From Nocardia aurea (GTDB taxonomy: Bacteria > Actinomycetota > Actinomycetes > Mycobacteriales > Mycobacteriaceae): a stretch of 64,000 nt of DNA. Every line of letters begins with the position of its first letter. The first letter of the stretch is position 1. Shown here piece by piece: positions 1 through 8,177 of this stretch. Location of the stretch: positions 310,001 to 374,000 of the forward strand of contig NZ_QCYJ01000085.1 in NCBI RefSeq assembly GCF_003123685.1. Direction: 5' to 3'. The translations under genes and the position numbers were made by a program. The notes under the pieces are model-generated. The model was not told the origin of the DNA and made no database searches. It was given only the letters and a program-made list of their open reading frames with translations.

Positions 1-1068
1 CGCAGCGAACATGCACGGCGCCGACGCGAAGAGGTCGCTGCCGTCCGCGACGGCCCGGAAGCCCTTCTCGCCCCACCGCCCGATGAATCCGGTCCCGGCG
101 ACCGCGACGACACCCTGACCCTGCTGTTCCTGTGCTGCCATCCGACGTTGACAGAGGCGTCCCGGATCGCTCTCACCCTGCGCGCGGTCGGAGGACTCGG
201 AACCGCCGAGATAGCGCGGGCGTTTCTCGTGCCTGAGGCGACGATGGGACCGCGGATCAGTCGCGCCAAACAGCGGATTCGGGCCGCGGGGTCGAGCTTC
301 CGGATGCCCGAGGGTGCGGAGTACGCCGAACGGTTGGGCGCCGTCCTGCACGTGCTGTACCTGATATTCAACGAGGGCTACACCGCCAGCTCCGGCCCCG
401 GTCTGCGGCGCGACGACCTGACCTCCGAGGCGATCCGGCTCACCCGCGTGGTGCACCACGCACTCCCCGACGACGGCGAGGTGGCTGGCCTGCTCGCGCT
501 GATGCTGATGACCGACGCTCGCCGAAAGGCGCGCGTCGACGCCGACGGCGGTCTGGTCCCGCTCGCCGAACAGGACCGCTCGCACTGGGACACCGCGGCG
601 ATCGAGGAAGGCGTGGCGCTGGTGACCGACGCCATGCGGCGCTCGGCGCTCGGGCCGTATCAACTCCAGGCGGCGATCGCGGCGCTGCACGTCGAGGCGT
701 CGCGCGCCGAGGACACCGACTGGAAGCAGATCCGCACGCTCTACGGAATCCTCGGCCGCATCGCGCCGAACCCGATGGTGAGGCTCAACCACGCCGTGGC
801 CGTCGCGATGACGGACGGACCGCATGCCGGTCTGGAACTGCTGGACGGTCTGGAGACCGACGCCCGTATGACCGGACATCATCGCCTGTACGCGGTCCGC
901 GCGCATCTGCTGGAGTTGAGCGGCGACAACGCTCGCGCCCACGACACCTACCTCGCCGCCGCACAACGAACCACCAGCCTGCCCGAGCGGCGTTACCTGC
1001 TCGATCGGGCCGATCGGCTGCGCGGCACGCGGGGCGATGTCACATTTCATCGAGATGGCTTGTCCTAG
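1..1068 (+). CDS. ECF RNA polymerase sigma factor (DUF6596/ECF42-like), 5' end outside window
   Basis: The reading frame is open from base 1, so the N-terminus (sigma region 2) lies to the left; 355 residues are visible. The visible part begins in the linker, then shows the end of region 4 with a helix-turn-helix (GTAEIARAFLVPEATMGPRI, about visible residues 61-80). After it comes the long C-terminal extension with an FNEGYTASSG motif and TPR-like helices, which is characteristic of ECF sigma factors carrying a DUF6596-type SnoaL/TPR tail. Such factors usually sit next to a DGPF/YCII protein, which would be off the left edge. It acts in the cytoplasm with core RNA polymerase; the target genes cannot be told from here. 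Confidence 0.88.
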   Translation, partial: RSEHARRRREEVAAVRDGPEALLAPPPDESGPGDRDDTLTLLFLCCHPTLTEASRIALTLRAVGGLGTAEIARAFLVPEATMGPRISRAKQRIRAAGSSFRMPEGAEYAERLGAVLHVLYLIFNEGYTASSGPGLRRDDLTSEAIRLTRVVHHALPDDGEVAGLLALMLMTDARRKARVDADGGLVPLAEQDRSHWDTAAIEEGVALVTDAMRRSALGPYQLQAAIAALHVEASRAEDTDWKQIRTLYGILGRIAPNPMVRLNHAVAVAMTDGPHAGLELLDGLETDARMTGHHRLYAVRAHLLELSGDNARAHDTYLAAAQRTTSLPERRYLLDRADRLRGTRGDVTFHRDGLS

Positions 1069-1264
1069 TTGCTGACCCGCCCCCGCTCTCGCGCCGAACA
1101 CTCAGCTTCCGAGGACTCCCACGATGACGATGACACCACCCTCCCCACAGCTCGGTCCGATCAAGCAGATAGAGGCGGGTGTGCTCGACGTCGGCTCGGG
1201 TGATCCTCGGCGCACGAGAGAGTCCGGTACGACCGGGCATTCTCGACCGACGAGGAGCCGGTGG

Positions 1265-1294
1265 GCACCCCGGGTGTTTCGTGGCCCGGGGTGC
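1265..1294. terminator. Hairpin between converging genes
   Basis: A perfect 10-bp stem (GCACCCCGGG at 1265-1274, CCCGGGGTGC at 1285-1294) with a 10-nt loop lies between the sigma factor gene (ends 1068) and the converging FBP-domain gene (ends 1369). There is no T tract, as is usual in high-GC actinobacteria. It could serve both strands. A strong Shine-Dalgarno-like GGAGGT on the minus strand near 1335 precedes a short frame (start about 1324), which I could not confirm as a gene. Confidence 0.5.
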
Positions 1295-1368
1295 GGCTCG
1301 TCGCCGTCGCTGAGTGTCGGCACATGGCATCTACCTCCGTTCGGGTGGGCGGCGTGGCCGCGGGTGAC

Positions 1369-1857
1369 TCAGGCGTAGAGGCGCGTGAGGAAGGCGTTCA
1401 GATTCACGACGACGCGATCGATCTTGGCCTCCAGCGTCAGATCCTCGCGATAGCGGTTGCCCAGCGCGGGCTTCTTGATCCCGCGGGCGTAGAGCGAACA
1501 GGCCAGATCGGTGCACATGTAGGTGCCGATCGAATTGCCGCGCCGTCCCGATTCGCCCGCCTTGGCCGCGGTGAGCAGTGACACACCGCCGCCGGTGTGG
1601 CTGGTCAGGCAGATCGCGCACATCTGGGTGCGGCCCGAACCGCCGGTTTCGTAGCGCAACGCGACGCCGACGAGTCCGTCGTCGCTCGGGGTGACCAGAT
1701 AGCAGCGGCCCGGCAGCGAAGGATCGCTCCAGCCGAGGAAATCCAGGTCGTCCCAGGGGCGATCGTCCAGATCTCTCGGCACCGGTAGTCGCTTCGCGTC
1801 CCCTTTCGAACAGTTGACGAACGACGACCTGATGTCGCGTTCGGTGACGGGTTCCAT
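1369..1857 (-). CDS. FBP-domain (treble-clef zinc finger) protein
   Basis: 162 residues from the ATG at 1857, which has AAAGGA about 10 nt upstream; a frame start 30 nt further up is less likely. The core resembles the FBP domain found at the C-terminus of EF-G-binding/fibronectin-binding-type proteins and as a stand-alone protein in actinobacteria. CAIC (about residues 106-109) and a second cysteine in YMCTDLACS (about 138-146) fit zinc ligands of a treble clef. By family it is expected to bind the ribosome or elongation factor G. It is divergent from the dienelactone hydrolase gene at 2000. The family assignment is good; the role is inferred. Confidence 0.75.
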   Translation of the reverse strand: MEPVTERDIRSSFVNCSKGDAKRLPVPRDLDDRPWDDLDFLGWSDPSLPGRCYLVTPSDDGLVGVALRYETGGSGRTQMCAICLTSHTGGGVSLLTAAKAGESGRRGNSIGTYMCTDLACSLYARGIKKPALGNRYREDLTLEAKIDRVVVNLNAFLTRLYA

Positions 1858-1999
1858 GCTGTATCGATCCTTTCGGTCGGTGGACAAACCCCACGGACGT
1901 TACGGCCGGCCCGCCCCCGGGACAAAGCGATTTTCCAGCGCATCGAATCCGGTATGTCGCGCTGTACACGTCTGAGACAGTCCAATAGGTTCGGGTGAT

Positions 2000-2719
2000 A
2001 TGAACACCATCGTGCTCGACGCGCCCGACGGTCCCATCGAAGCGATCGTGGCACGCCCGACCGGCGACGGTCCGTTTCCGGGGGTGGTGGTGCTGCACGA
2101 CGCCCTGGGGCCGAACGCGGATATCCGCGGCACCGTCGAGATGCTCGCCGACTACGGCTATCTCGTGGTGGCGCCGAATCTGTTCTCGCGCGGACATGTT
2201 CGCTGTATCCGCGCCATCGTGCGCGCCCTGATGTTCACCGGGGACGGCGCGCCGGTCCGCGATATCCTGCGCGCCCGCGACCATCTCGTCGCCGACCCGC
2301 AGTGCACCGGACGCACCGCCGTCATCGGTTTCTGCCTCGGCGGTGGATTCGCCCTGCTGACCGCGCCGCGCGGTTTCGACGTCTCGGCCCCGTTCTATCC
2401 CGGTCTCTACGGCGACTACCGCGAGCTACTGGAGGGCTCCTGCCCGGTGGTGGCCAGTTACGCCGCGCTCGACCCGTCGTTGATCGGGGCCGCGGACCGC
2501 CTCGATGCCGTGCTCACCGCGCAGGGCGTCGCCCACGACATCAAGACCTATCCCGGCGTGACGCACGGATTCGCGAACGTCTTTCCCGGTGACCGCCTGC
2601 TCCGGGTGGTGGGAATGGGCCACGACGAAGACGCGACCAGGGACGCATGGCGTCGCATCTTCGACTTCTTCGACACCCACCTCGCCTCGGCGCCGGGGAA
2701 TTCCCCCGGTATGACATGA
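2000..2719 (+). CDS. Dienelactone hydrolase family protein
   Basis: 239 residues with an alpha/beta-hydrolase fold. The nucleophile cysteine C112 sits in GFCLGGG, the catalytic histidine H189 in VTHGF, and D158 is a plausible acid; this Cys-His-Asp triad is the hallmark of the DLH family (carboxymethylenebutenolidase-like). It is probably a cytoplasmic hydrolase of a lactone or thioester-type substrate. No other ring-cleavage genes are nearby, so a role in chlorocatechol breakdown is not supported. The gene starts just after a probable -10 (CAATAGGTT), suggesting a short or absent leader. It converges with the enoyl-CoA hydratase gene that ends at 2745. Confidence 0.85.
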   Translation: MNTIVLDAPDGPIEAIVARPTGDGPFPGVVVLHDALGPNADIRGTVEMLADYGYLVVAPNLFSRGHVRCIRAIVRALMFTGDGAPVRDILRARDHLVADPQCTGRTAVIGFCLGGGFALLTAPRGFDVSAPFYPGLYGDYRELLEGSCPVVASYAALDPSLIGAADRLDAVLTAQGVAHDIKTYPGVTHGFANVFPGDRLLRVVGMGHDEDATRDAWRRIFDFFDTHLASAPGNSPGMT

Positions 2720-2744
2720 CGTGCCCGAGCAGTTGTTCGCGCGG

Positions 2745-3401
2745 CTAGGAATCGGCGGTCAATGCCGCCACCGCCGACGCGAACATCGTGTTCTTGATCG
2801 CGCCGAGAGTGGCCTGGTCCTTCGCGCCCAATGGCGCGAGCATCGCGATGGCGGCGGTGGTGACCTCGCCTTCGCCTGCCGTGGCGTCGACGATGTCGAC
2901 CGCGGAGGCGTCGGCGCCGCCGAAGCGGCGACCGGTCGTCATGGACGCGACGGCCGTCTTCGGTGACAGCTTGGCCTGCACGAGCGCGGCCATTCCCGGG
3001 GTGAACGGTATGTGGATGTCGACCTCGGGGAAGCAGAAGTAGCCGCGGTCGGCGCGCATCACCCGGTAGTCGTGGGCGACGGCCAGCATCGCGCCCGCGC
3101 CGAACGCGTGGCCGGGAAGGGCTGCGGCGGTCGGGATCGGCAGGGTGAGGACGCGGGCGAACAGCGCCTGGACCCGGCTCACGTACCAGGAGGTGCGGTC
3201 CGCGTTGGCGCCGAGCCAGTCCAGGTCGAGTCCGTTGGAGTAGAACTTGCCGCTCGCGGTCGTCACCAGGCCCGTCGCACCGTCGGCGAGGACGGTGTCC
3301 AGGTGGGCGTTCACCTCGTCGAGGAATTCCGGCGAGAAACGGTTCTCGTCGGCGCCGAGGTCGAGGACGGCGATCTTGTCGTGGTAATCGAGGCCGGTCA
3401 T
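2745..3401 (-). CDS. Enoyl-CoA hydratase/isomerase family protein
   Basis: 218 residues from the ATG at 3401, chosen because AAGGAG lies 5 nt before it; a GTG at 3407 is too close to that site. It has the crotonase fold, with an oxyanion-hole segment TTASGKFYSNGLDLDW (about residues 49-64) and a second segment HAFGAGAMLAVAHDYRVM (about 97-114). The short length and the FxSNGLDL pattern resemble delta3-enoyl-CoA isomerases more than hydratases. The catalytic glutamates of hydratases are not obvious. It lies 47 bp downstream of a TetR gene on the same strand and is probably co-transcribed with it and controlled by the palindrome at 4102-4127. Confidence 0.82.
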   Translation of the reverse strand: MTGLDYHDKIAVLDLGADENRFSPEFLDEVNAHLDTVLADGATGLVTTASGKFYSNGLDLDWLGANADRTSWYVSRVQALFARVLTLPIPTAAALPGHAFGAGAMLAVAHDYRVMRADRGYFCFPEVDIHIPFTPGMAALVQAKLSPKTAVASMTTGRRFGGADASAVDIVDATAGEGEVTTAAIAMLAPLGAKDQATLGAIKNTMFASAVAALTADS

Positions 3402-3448
3402 GTGCACTCCTTCGTGTCGTGGGCGAGAGTCGCTGGGGGACAGGTCGT

Positions 3449-4093
3449 TCAGGATCGGGGTGGAGGCCCGACCGCGAGTACGGCGCGCACGGCGGCGCCG
3501 AGCTGTTCGAGCGCGAACGGGTCGGCCAGGCGTTCGCGGCGCAGCAGGATCGCGGTGGGCAGGTCGACCACGCAGGTGGTGACGACCGCGACGGCGCGCC
3601 GGTCACCGCGCCCCCACAGTCGGCGCGCCAATCGGACCAGCAGTCGCACCAGTGCCTTGTCGGTGTCGGCGAGTTCGGCGGCGAGCGCCTCGGGGAGTTC
3701 CTCGTCGAGCAACTGTTCCCGCGACACCGTGAGCAGCAGGCGGGACGAATCCGGGTATCGCTCGGTGAACACCGCCGGTGCCAGCGCGGCGGCGACGATC
3801 GCCTCGACGACGGCGTCGGGCGAATCGGCGGGGTGCAGCCGCTCGGAAGGCGCGGCGGCATCGTCCGGCTCGACCAGCTCCGTCTGCACGTCGAGGAAGC
3901 GTCGCGCGGCGCGTAACCAGGTGTGGCCGAGCACTTCCGCACGGGATCCGAAGTTGTGGTAAAGCGCGCCGTTGGACATGCCGGTGGCCTGGGCGACGGC
4001 GCGAATCGTGACGGCGGCCGGTCCGGAGCGCACGGCGATCGACTCCGCGGCGTCGAGGACCGCGCCGGGGTCGTGGATCCGGGGGCGTGGCAT
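3449..4093 (-). CDS. TetR family regulator of the enoyl-CoA hydratase operon
   Basis: 214 residues from the ATG at 4093. The N-terminal HTH (AAVTIRAVAQATGMSNGALY, then HNFGSRAEVL) is typical TetR; the C-terminal half is helical and variable. A frame start at 4114 would run into the palindromic operator, so 4093 is preferred. The operator begins only 9 bp upstream, which implies a nearly leaderless transcript and autorepression. The downstream partner encodes an enoyl-CoA isomerase-like enzyme, so the ligand may be an acyl-CoA (inference). Confidence 0.88.
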   Translation of the reverse strand: MPRPRIHDPGAVLDAAESIAVRSGPAAVTIRAVAQATGMSNGALYHNFGSRAEVLGHTWLRAARRFLDVQTELVEPDDAAAPSERLHPADSPDAVVEAIVAAALAPAVFTERYPDSSRLLLTVSREQLLDEELPEALAAELADTDKALVRLLVRLARRLWGRGDRRAVAVVTTCVVDLPTAILLRRERLADPFALEQLGAAVRAVLAVGPPPRS

Positions 4094-4101
4094 GGCACGA
4101 C

Positions 4102-4127
4102 TATAACAGAGCAATTGCTCTGTTATA
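4102..4127. promoter_or_regulatory. Perfect 26-bp palindromic operator
   Basis: TATAACAGAGCAA at 4102-4114 is followed directly by its exact reverse complement at 4115-4127. It sits 9 bp upstream of the TetR start at 4093 and is AT-rich against a GC-rich background. Size and position fit a TetR dimer site covering the promoter of the TetR/enoyl-CoA hydratase pair. Confidence 0.85.
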
Positions 4128-4233
4128 CAAATTGACTCCTCTTGTCCACTGGCGCTGCGTATTTCATCCGGTAACAGCTAACTCGGCGCCCACCCGAGGC
4201 GCACCATCGATTTCGTTATGTGTGAATACGCGG

Positions 4234-4253
4234 ACAGTACGATGGGGTACTGT
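4234..4253. promoter_or_regulatory. Inverted repeat upstream of second TetR gene
   Basis: ACAGTAC at 4234-4240 and GTACTGT at 4247-4253 form a perfect 7-bp inverted repeat with a 6-nt spacer. It ends 42 bp before the TetR start at 4296, a position suited to autoregulation. Confidence 0.6.
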
Positions 4254-4295
4254 TCGGGCCTCTGCCCTCGTCCGCACGCACAGAACGGCATCCGA

Positions 4296-4844
4296 ATGTC
4301 ACGAGTGGTCACCAAGGAGCAGTACTTCGACACCGCACTGGCGGTGCTGGCCGAACTCGGTTTCAAGGGCCTCAATATCGGGGTGCTGTGCCGCAGACTC
4401 GGCGTCACCAGCGGGTCGTTCTACCACCACTTCGGCAGCTGGCAGGGATTCGTCGACGCGCTGCTCGAGCACTGGGAGAACCGTCAGGTCCTGATCCTGC
4501 GCACGCTGCGGTTCAACCAAGGCAACCCCGACGACGACATCCGCGCGATGTCGGATCTGGCCTCGGGCCTGCACCACGCGGCCGAGGCCGCCATCAGGGC
4601 GTGGGCGGGTAACGACGAGTCGGTCGGCCTGGCGCTCAAGCGGGTCGACGAATCCCGTCGCCGCACCGTGCACAAGGCGATCAAGGGCGTCGTGGGCGAC
4701 GACGAGACCACCGCCGTCGTGACCTCGCTCGGCATGGCGATGCTGGTCGGCCACCAGCAGCTCGCCGCGCGCGGCGAGGACGTGTCGTTGGAACAGCTCC
4801 TCGCGCAATACGCCAGGCTCATCTATTCCTACGCGCGCCACTGA
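4296..4844 (+). CDS. TetR family transcriptional regulator
   Basis: 182 residues from the ATG at 4296. The HTH spans about residues 23-43 (GLNIGVLCRRLGVTSGSFYH, then HFGSWQGFVDALLEHW). An in-frame start at 4218 would put the inverted repeat 4234-4253 inside the gene and adds unusual Cys/His-rich residues, so it was not used. The C-terminal ligand domain is not specific enough to name an effector. It converges with the antiporter gene that ends at 4885. Confidence 0.86.
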   Translation: MSRVVTKEQYFDTALAVLAELGFKGLNIGVLCRRLGVTSGSFYHHFGSWQGFVDALLEHWENRQVLILRTLRFNQGNPDDDIRAMSDLASGLHHAAEAAIRAWAGNDESVGLALKRVDESRRRTVHKAIKGVVGDDETTAVVTSLGMAMLVGHQQLAARGEDVSLEQLLAQYARLIYSYARH

Positions 4845-4884
4845 CCGGACGACGATCGATGTGGCACAACGGGTTACGAGGCGT

Positions 4885-6747
4885 TCAGCCCAGTAGTTCG
4901 TCCACGTAGCACCACCGCCACGCTTCGCCGGGCTCCACGCTGCGTATCACCGGATGCGCGGTGGAGCCGTAGTGCGCGGTCGCGTGATTTCCGGGTGAGG
5001 AATCGCAGCAGGCGATATGCCCGCACGTCAGGCACATGCGCAGATGTACCCAGACCAGGCCCTCGGCCAGGCATTCGGCGCATTCGTCCGGGCCGTCCTG
5101 GCGCAGGAACAGCGGCGCGGCGAGCAGGTGCTCGCAGTTCTCCGTCGTACCGGGTCCGCTGAGCGTCTCGGCGGTTTCCTCGTCGGCCTCGTCGAACCGG
5201 TCGATCATGGATTCCTCCAGATCGAGCCTGGCCAGCACATGTTGCAGGATCTCGTAGTCGAGGGTGCCCGAATCGCGCACCCGCAGTACGGTTTCCCGCT
5301 CGACGCGCAACATCGCCAACCGCAGGCGACGGTATTCGGCGGTCGGTGTCACCTGTTCGGATTCGGACCGGCCGAGCCGCTCCCAGGCGGCATTGGTCTG
5401 CCAGGTGACACGCTCGCGCAACGACAGGACGACCGCTTCCGGTGTCTCCGGGGTGATCCGCCGATCCAATTCCGCCAGCCCCGCCGACACCGCCTGCTGG
5501 AGCAGACTCGCCTTCTGTAGCGCGTCCTCGGCCCGGCTCGGACCGCGCAATTTCAGCAACCGCACCAGCCACGGCAGCGAAGTCCCCTGTAGCAGTAGCG
5601 TTCCCGCGACCACGACCAGGGCGAGCATCTTCAGGACGGGAAGCTGCGGGGTGTCCTCGGGCAGCAGCAGGACCGCCGCCAGGGTGACCACCCCGCGCAT
5701 CCCGGCCCAGGACACGACCGCCGGATACGTCATCGGTGTGTCGTCGCTGCCGGTCGCGCGCCACAGCAGCGCCCACGGGAAGATCCAGAGCGGACGGGCG
5801 AGTACGACCGTCGCCAGCACCGCGACCGCCGTGACGACGAGTGTGCCGCGATCGAGGCCACTGGACCACGCACCCTCCAGGATCGCTCGCACCTGTAGGC
5901 CGATGATGAGGAAGACCGAACTCTCCAGGATGAACTGGATGGTGTTCCAGTTGGTGCGTTCTGCGATACGTGAGGCCGCGCTCTGCCAGACCGGGGCGTT
6001 GTGCCCGAGGATGATGCCGCAGACCACCACCGCGATGACACCGGACGCGCCCAGTTCCTCGGCGGGCAGATAGGCCAGGAACGGCGCGAGGAACGACAGC
6101 GTGGTGTCCAATACCGGATCGGAGATCCGCCGCCGCAACAGCGCGAGCAGATAGGCCACCGCGACGCCTACCGCCGCGCCGCCACCCGCGGCCACCAGGA
6201 AGTCGAGGCCGGCGCGCCACATCTCGTAGGTGCCCGCCGCGGCCGCGATGGCGGTACGCAACGTCACCAGCGCCGTCGCGTCGTTGAACAGCGATTCGCC
6301 CTCGAGCAGGGTGACGATCCGTCGCGGCATCCCGATCCGTCGGGCCACCGCCGTCGCGGCCACCGCGTCGGGCGGGGCCACGACCGCGCCGAGTGCGACG
6401 GCGACCGCGAACGGCACCGGAAGCAACCACCACACGACGACGCCGACCGCGAAGGCGCTGAACAACACCAGTCCGACCGACAGCAGCGCGATATTGCGCA
6501 TATCGGCACGGAAGTCGACGAGCGAGGTTCGGATCGCCGCCGTATAAAGCAACGGCGGCAGCAGTCCGAGCAGTACTATCTCCGGATCGAGATGAACCTC
6601 GGGGACGAACGGCAGATACGACGCGGCAACCCCGGCGAGCGTCAGCACGAGCGGTTCGGATATCCCGAACCGCCGCGCGAGCGCCGCCAAGGCCGTCGCC
6701 GTGGCAACGAGGGCAACCAGCTCGATCGCGACATGCACCGGTCGCAT
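4885..6747 (-). CDS. Na+/H+ antiporter (CPA1) with C-terminal UBP-type zinc finger
   Basis: 620 residues from the ATG at 6747; an ATG at 6789 is possible, but one at 6819 would overlap the divergent gene. About twelve hydrophobic segments follow the CPA1/NhaP plan, with GAVVAPPDAVAATAVARRIG and LFNDATALV as the conserved ion-binding region. After a helical cytoplasmic stretch, the last 85 or so residues form a zf-UBP domain: NCEHLL, CAECL, CLTCGHIACCDSSPGNHA and HPV carry the Cys/His ligands. UBP fingers bind ubiquitin C-termini in eukaryotes; in this bacterial setting the role is unknown, perhaps sensing or protein contact. It probably exports Na+ or K+ for pH homeostasis at the inner membrane. 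Confidence 0.88.
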   Translation of the reverse strand: MRPVHVAIELVALVATATALAALARRFGISEPLVLTLAGVAASYLPFVPEVHLDPEIVLLGLLPPLLYTAAIRTSLVDFRADMRNIALLSVGLVLFSAFAVGVVVWWLLPVPFAVAVALGAVVAPPDAVAATAVARRIGMPRRIVTLLEGESLFNDATALVTLRTAIAAAAGTYEMWRAGLDFLVAAGGGAAVGVAVAYLLALLRRRISDPVLDTTLSFLAPFLAYLPAEELGASGVIAVVVCGIILGHNAPVWQSAASRIAERTNWNTIQFILESSVFLIIGLQVRAILEGAWSSGLDRGTLVVTAVAVLATVVLARPLWIFPWALLWRATGSDDTPMTYPAVVSWAGMRGVVTLAAVLLLPEDTPQLPVLKMLALVVVAGTLLLQGTSLPWLVRLLKLRGPSRAEDALQKASLLQQAVSAGLAELDRRITPETPEAVVLSLRERVTWQTNAAWERLGRSESEQVTPTAEYRRLRLAMLRVERETVLRVRDSGTLDYEILQHVLARLDLEESMIDRFDEADEETAETLSGPGTTENCEHLLAAPLFLRQDGPDECAECLAEGLVWVHLRMCLTCGHIACCDSSPGNHATAHYGSTAHPVIRSVEPGEAWRWCYVDELLG

Positions 6748-6803
6748 TCTTCCAGAGCCGATGATCTTCGCGAGTCGGCGTCGGTACATACAAGGAGGCA
6801 AGA

Positions 6804-7697
6804 ATGGAGGAATTCGCATCCTGGCGGGCTACCGGACGCCGATTCACCCATCGCGGCCATCAGATCTTCTGGCGTGACGGCGGCACCGGAACCGACGGTG
6901 ACGTCCTACTCTGTATCCACGGTTTCCCGACCGCGTCCTGGGATTGGCACGCGATATGGCCGGGACTGTGCACCCGATTCGCCCGGGTGATCGCCGCGGA
7001 CATGATCGGCTTCGGCTGGTCGGCCAAGCCCCGCAACTACGACTACACCATCGCCGATCAGGCCGACCTGCACGAACAGTTGCTCCGCGAACACGGGATC
7101 GGTCGCTACCACATCCTGGCGCACGATTACGGCGACACCGTGGCGCAGGAACTGCTCGCTCGCGCCGAGGACCGCCGGGGCCACGATGACGATTCCCTCG
7201 TCGTCGAATCGGTCTGCCTGCTCAACGGCGGCCTCTTCCCGGAGACGCATCGCCCGCGCCTGGTGCAACGACTGCTCGCGGGCCCGGCCGGGCCGCTGGT
7301 GGGTGTGCTCGGCTCCGAACGCACCTTCGCGCGCAGCCTGGCGAGTGTGTTCGGCCCGGAGACCAAACCCGATGCCGAGGCCATCGCCCAGTTCTGGATT
7401 CTCTGGTGCAGTAAGCGCGGAAAACGTAACGGGCACAAGTTGATCCGATACATGGCCGAACGCAGGAAGTATCGTGATCGCTGGGTGGGCGCGCTGCGTG
7501 AGACGAGCGTGCCGCTACGCCTGATCGACGGATCGCTCGATCCGGTATCCGGCGCGCACATGGTCGAGCGGTATCGCGAACTGATCCCGGATCCGGACGT
7601 GGTCGAACTGCCCGAGGTCGGGCACTATCCCCAGTTGGAGGCCGCGGAGCAGACGTTGCAGGCGATCCTGGAGTTCCACGGCACGCGGGTGCGGTGA
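6804..7697 (+). CDS. Alpha/beta hydrolase (haloalkane dehalogenase/epoxide hydrolase-like)
   Basis: 297 residues, with AAGGAGG 5 nt before the ATG. Oxyanion motif HGFP (39-42) and a nucleophile elbow HDYGDT with D108 as likely nucleophile. DGSLDPVSG supplies the acid and GHYPQLE near the C-terminus the histidine. An Asp nucleophile rather than Ser fits dehalogenases and epoxide hydrolases, although many such proteins are MEST-like with unknown substrate. It is divergent from the antiporter; nothing in the context suggests a pathway. Confidence 0.82.
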   Translation: MEEFASWRATGRRFTHRGHQIFWRDGGTGTDGDVLLCIHGFPTASWDWHAIWPGLCTRFARVIAADMIGFGWSAKPRNYDYTIADQADLHEQLLREHGIGRYHILAHDYGDTVAQELLARAEDRRGHDDDSLVVESVCLLNGGLFPETHRPRLVQRLLAGPAGPLVGVLGSERTFARSLASVFGPETKPDAEAIAQFWILWCSKRGKRNGHKLIRYMAERRKYRDRWVGALRETSVPLRLIDGSLDPVSGAHMVERYRELIPDPDVVELPEVGHYPQLEAAEQTLQAILEFHGTRVR

Positions 7698-7787
7698 ATC
7701 GCGAGTTACCGTGCCCCCGTGCGCTATTCGGCTTCGGGTGCGGGTGTTCGTCCGGACAGCCGCCGCTGGTCGTCGTACAGTCGGCCC

Positions 7788-8174
7788 ATGGCGTTCCGTT
7801 TCGAACTGCAGCCCGCCCTGCCTCTCCAGTTGACGCCGGACTGTCTGGTGTACAGCGGAACCGTGCGCATGTTCGTGACCGGCATCATGTTCCAGTCCTC
7901 GGGTGCGCCCGCCGACTCGTTCGGTTTCGCCCTGCCTGACGCGCCGCCGCTCCTCGGTGACGCCGACGAGCCGCGGGTCTGGGCCGAGGCGTCACTGATG
8001 ACGGGTACCGCCACCGCCGCATCCGGCGGGTACCCGTTCGGCGTCGAATGGGTGCGCGCCGCGTACCTGCCCGATCCGCGCGGTGGCACGAGCAGATGGC
8101 TGAATCTGTTCGGCGGCGCCCATATCGGACGTGAGATCCGCCTCGGCTACCGGGTGACCGTGGCTACGGTGTGA
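7788..8174 (+). CDS. Hypothetical protein
   Basis: 128 residues from the ATG at 7788; an upstream start at 7719 would add 23 low-complexity residues. It is rich in beta-prone segments and glycine, with no signal peptide or membrane span, and I recognise no family. It starts 90 bp after the hydrolase on the same strand and ends 3 bp before the converging molybdoenzyme gene. Confidence 0.6.
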   Translation: MAFRFELQPALPLQLTPDCLVYSGTVRMFVTGIMFQSSGAPADSFGFALPDAPPLLGDADEPRVWAEASLMTGTATAASGGYPFGVEWVRAAYLPDPRGGTSRWLNLFGGAHIGREIRLGYRVTVATV

Positions 8175-8177
8175 CGA

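Noticed and set aside
1102..1324. Short minus-strand frames after a GGAGGT near 1335
   Set aside because: They contain the hairpin 1265-1294 and show no family; probably the terminator region of the FBP gene.
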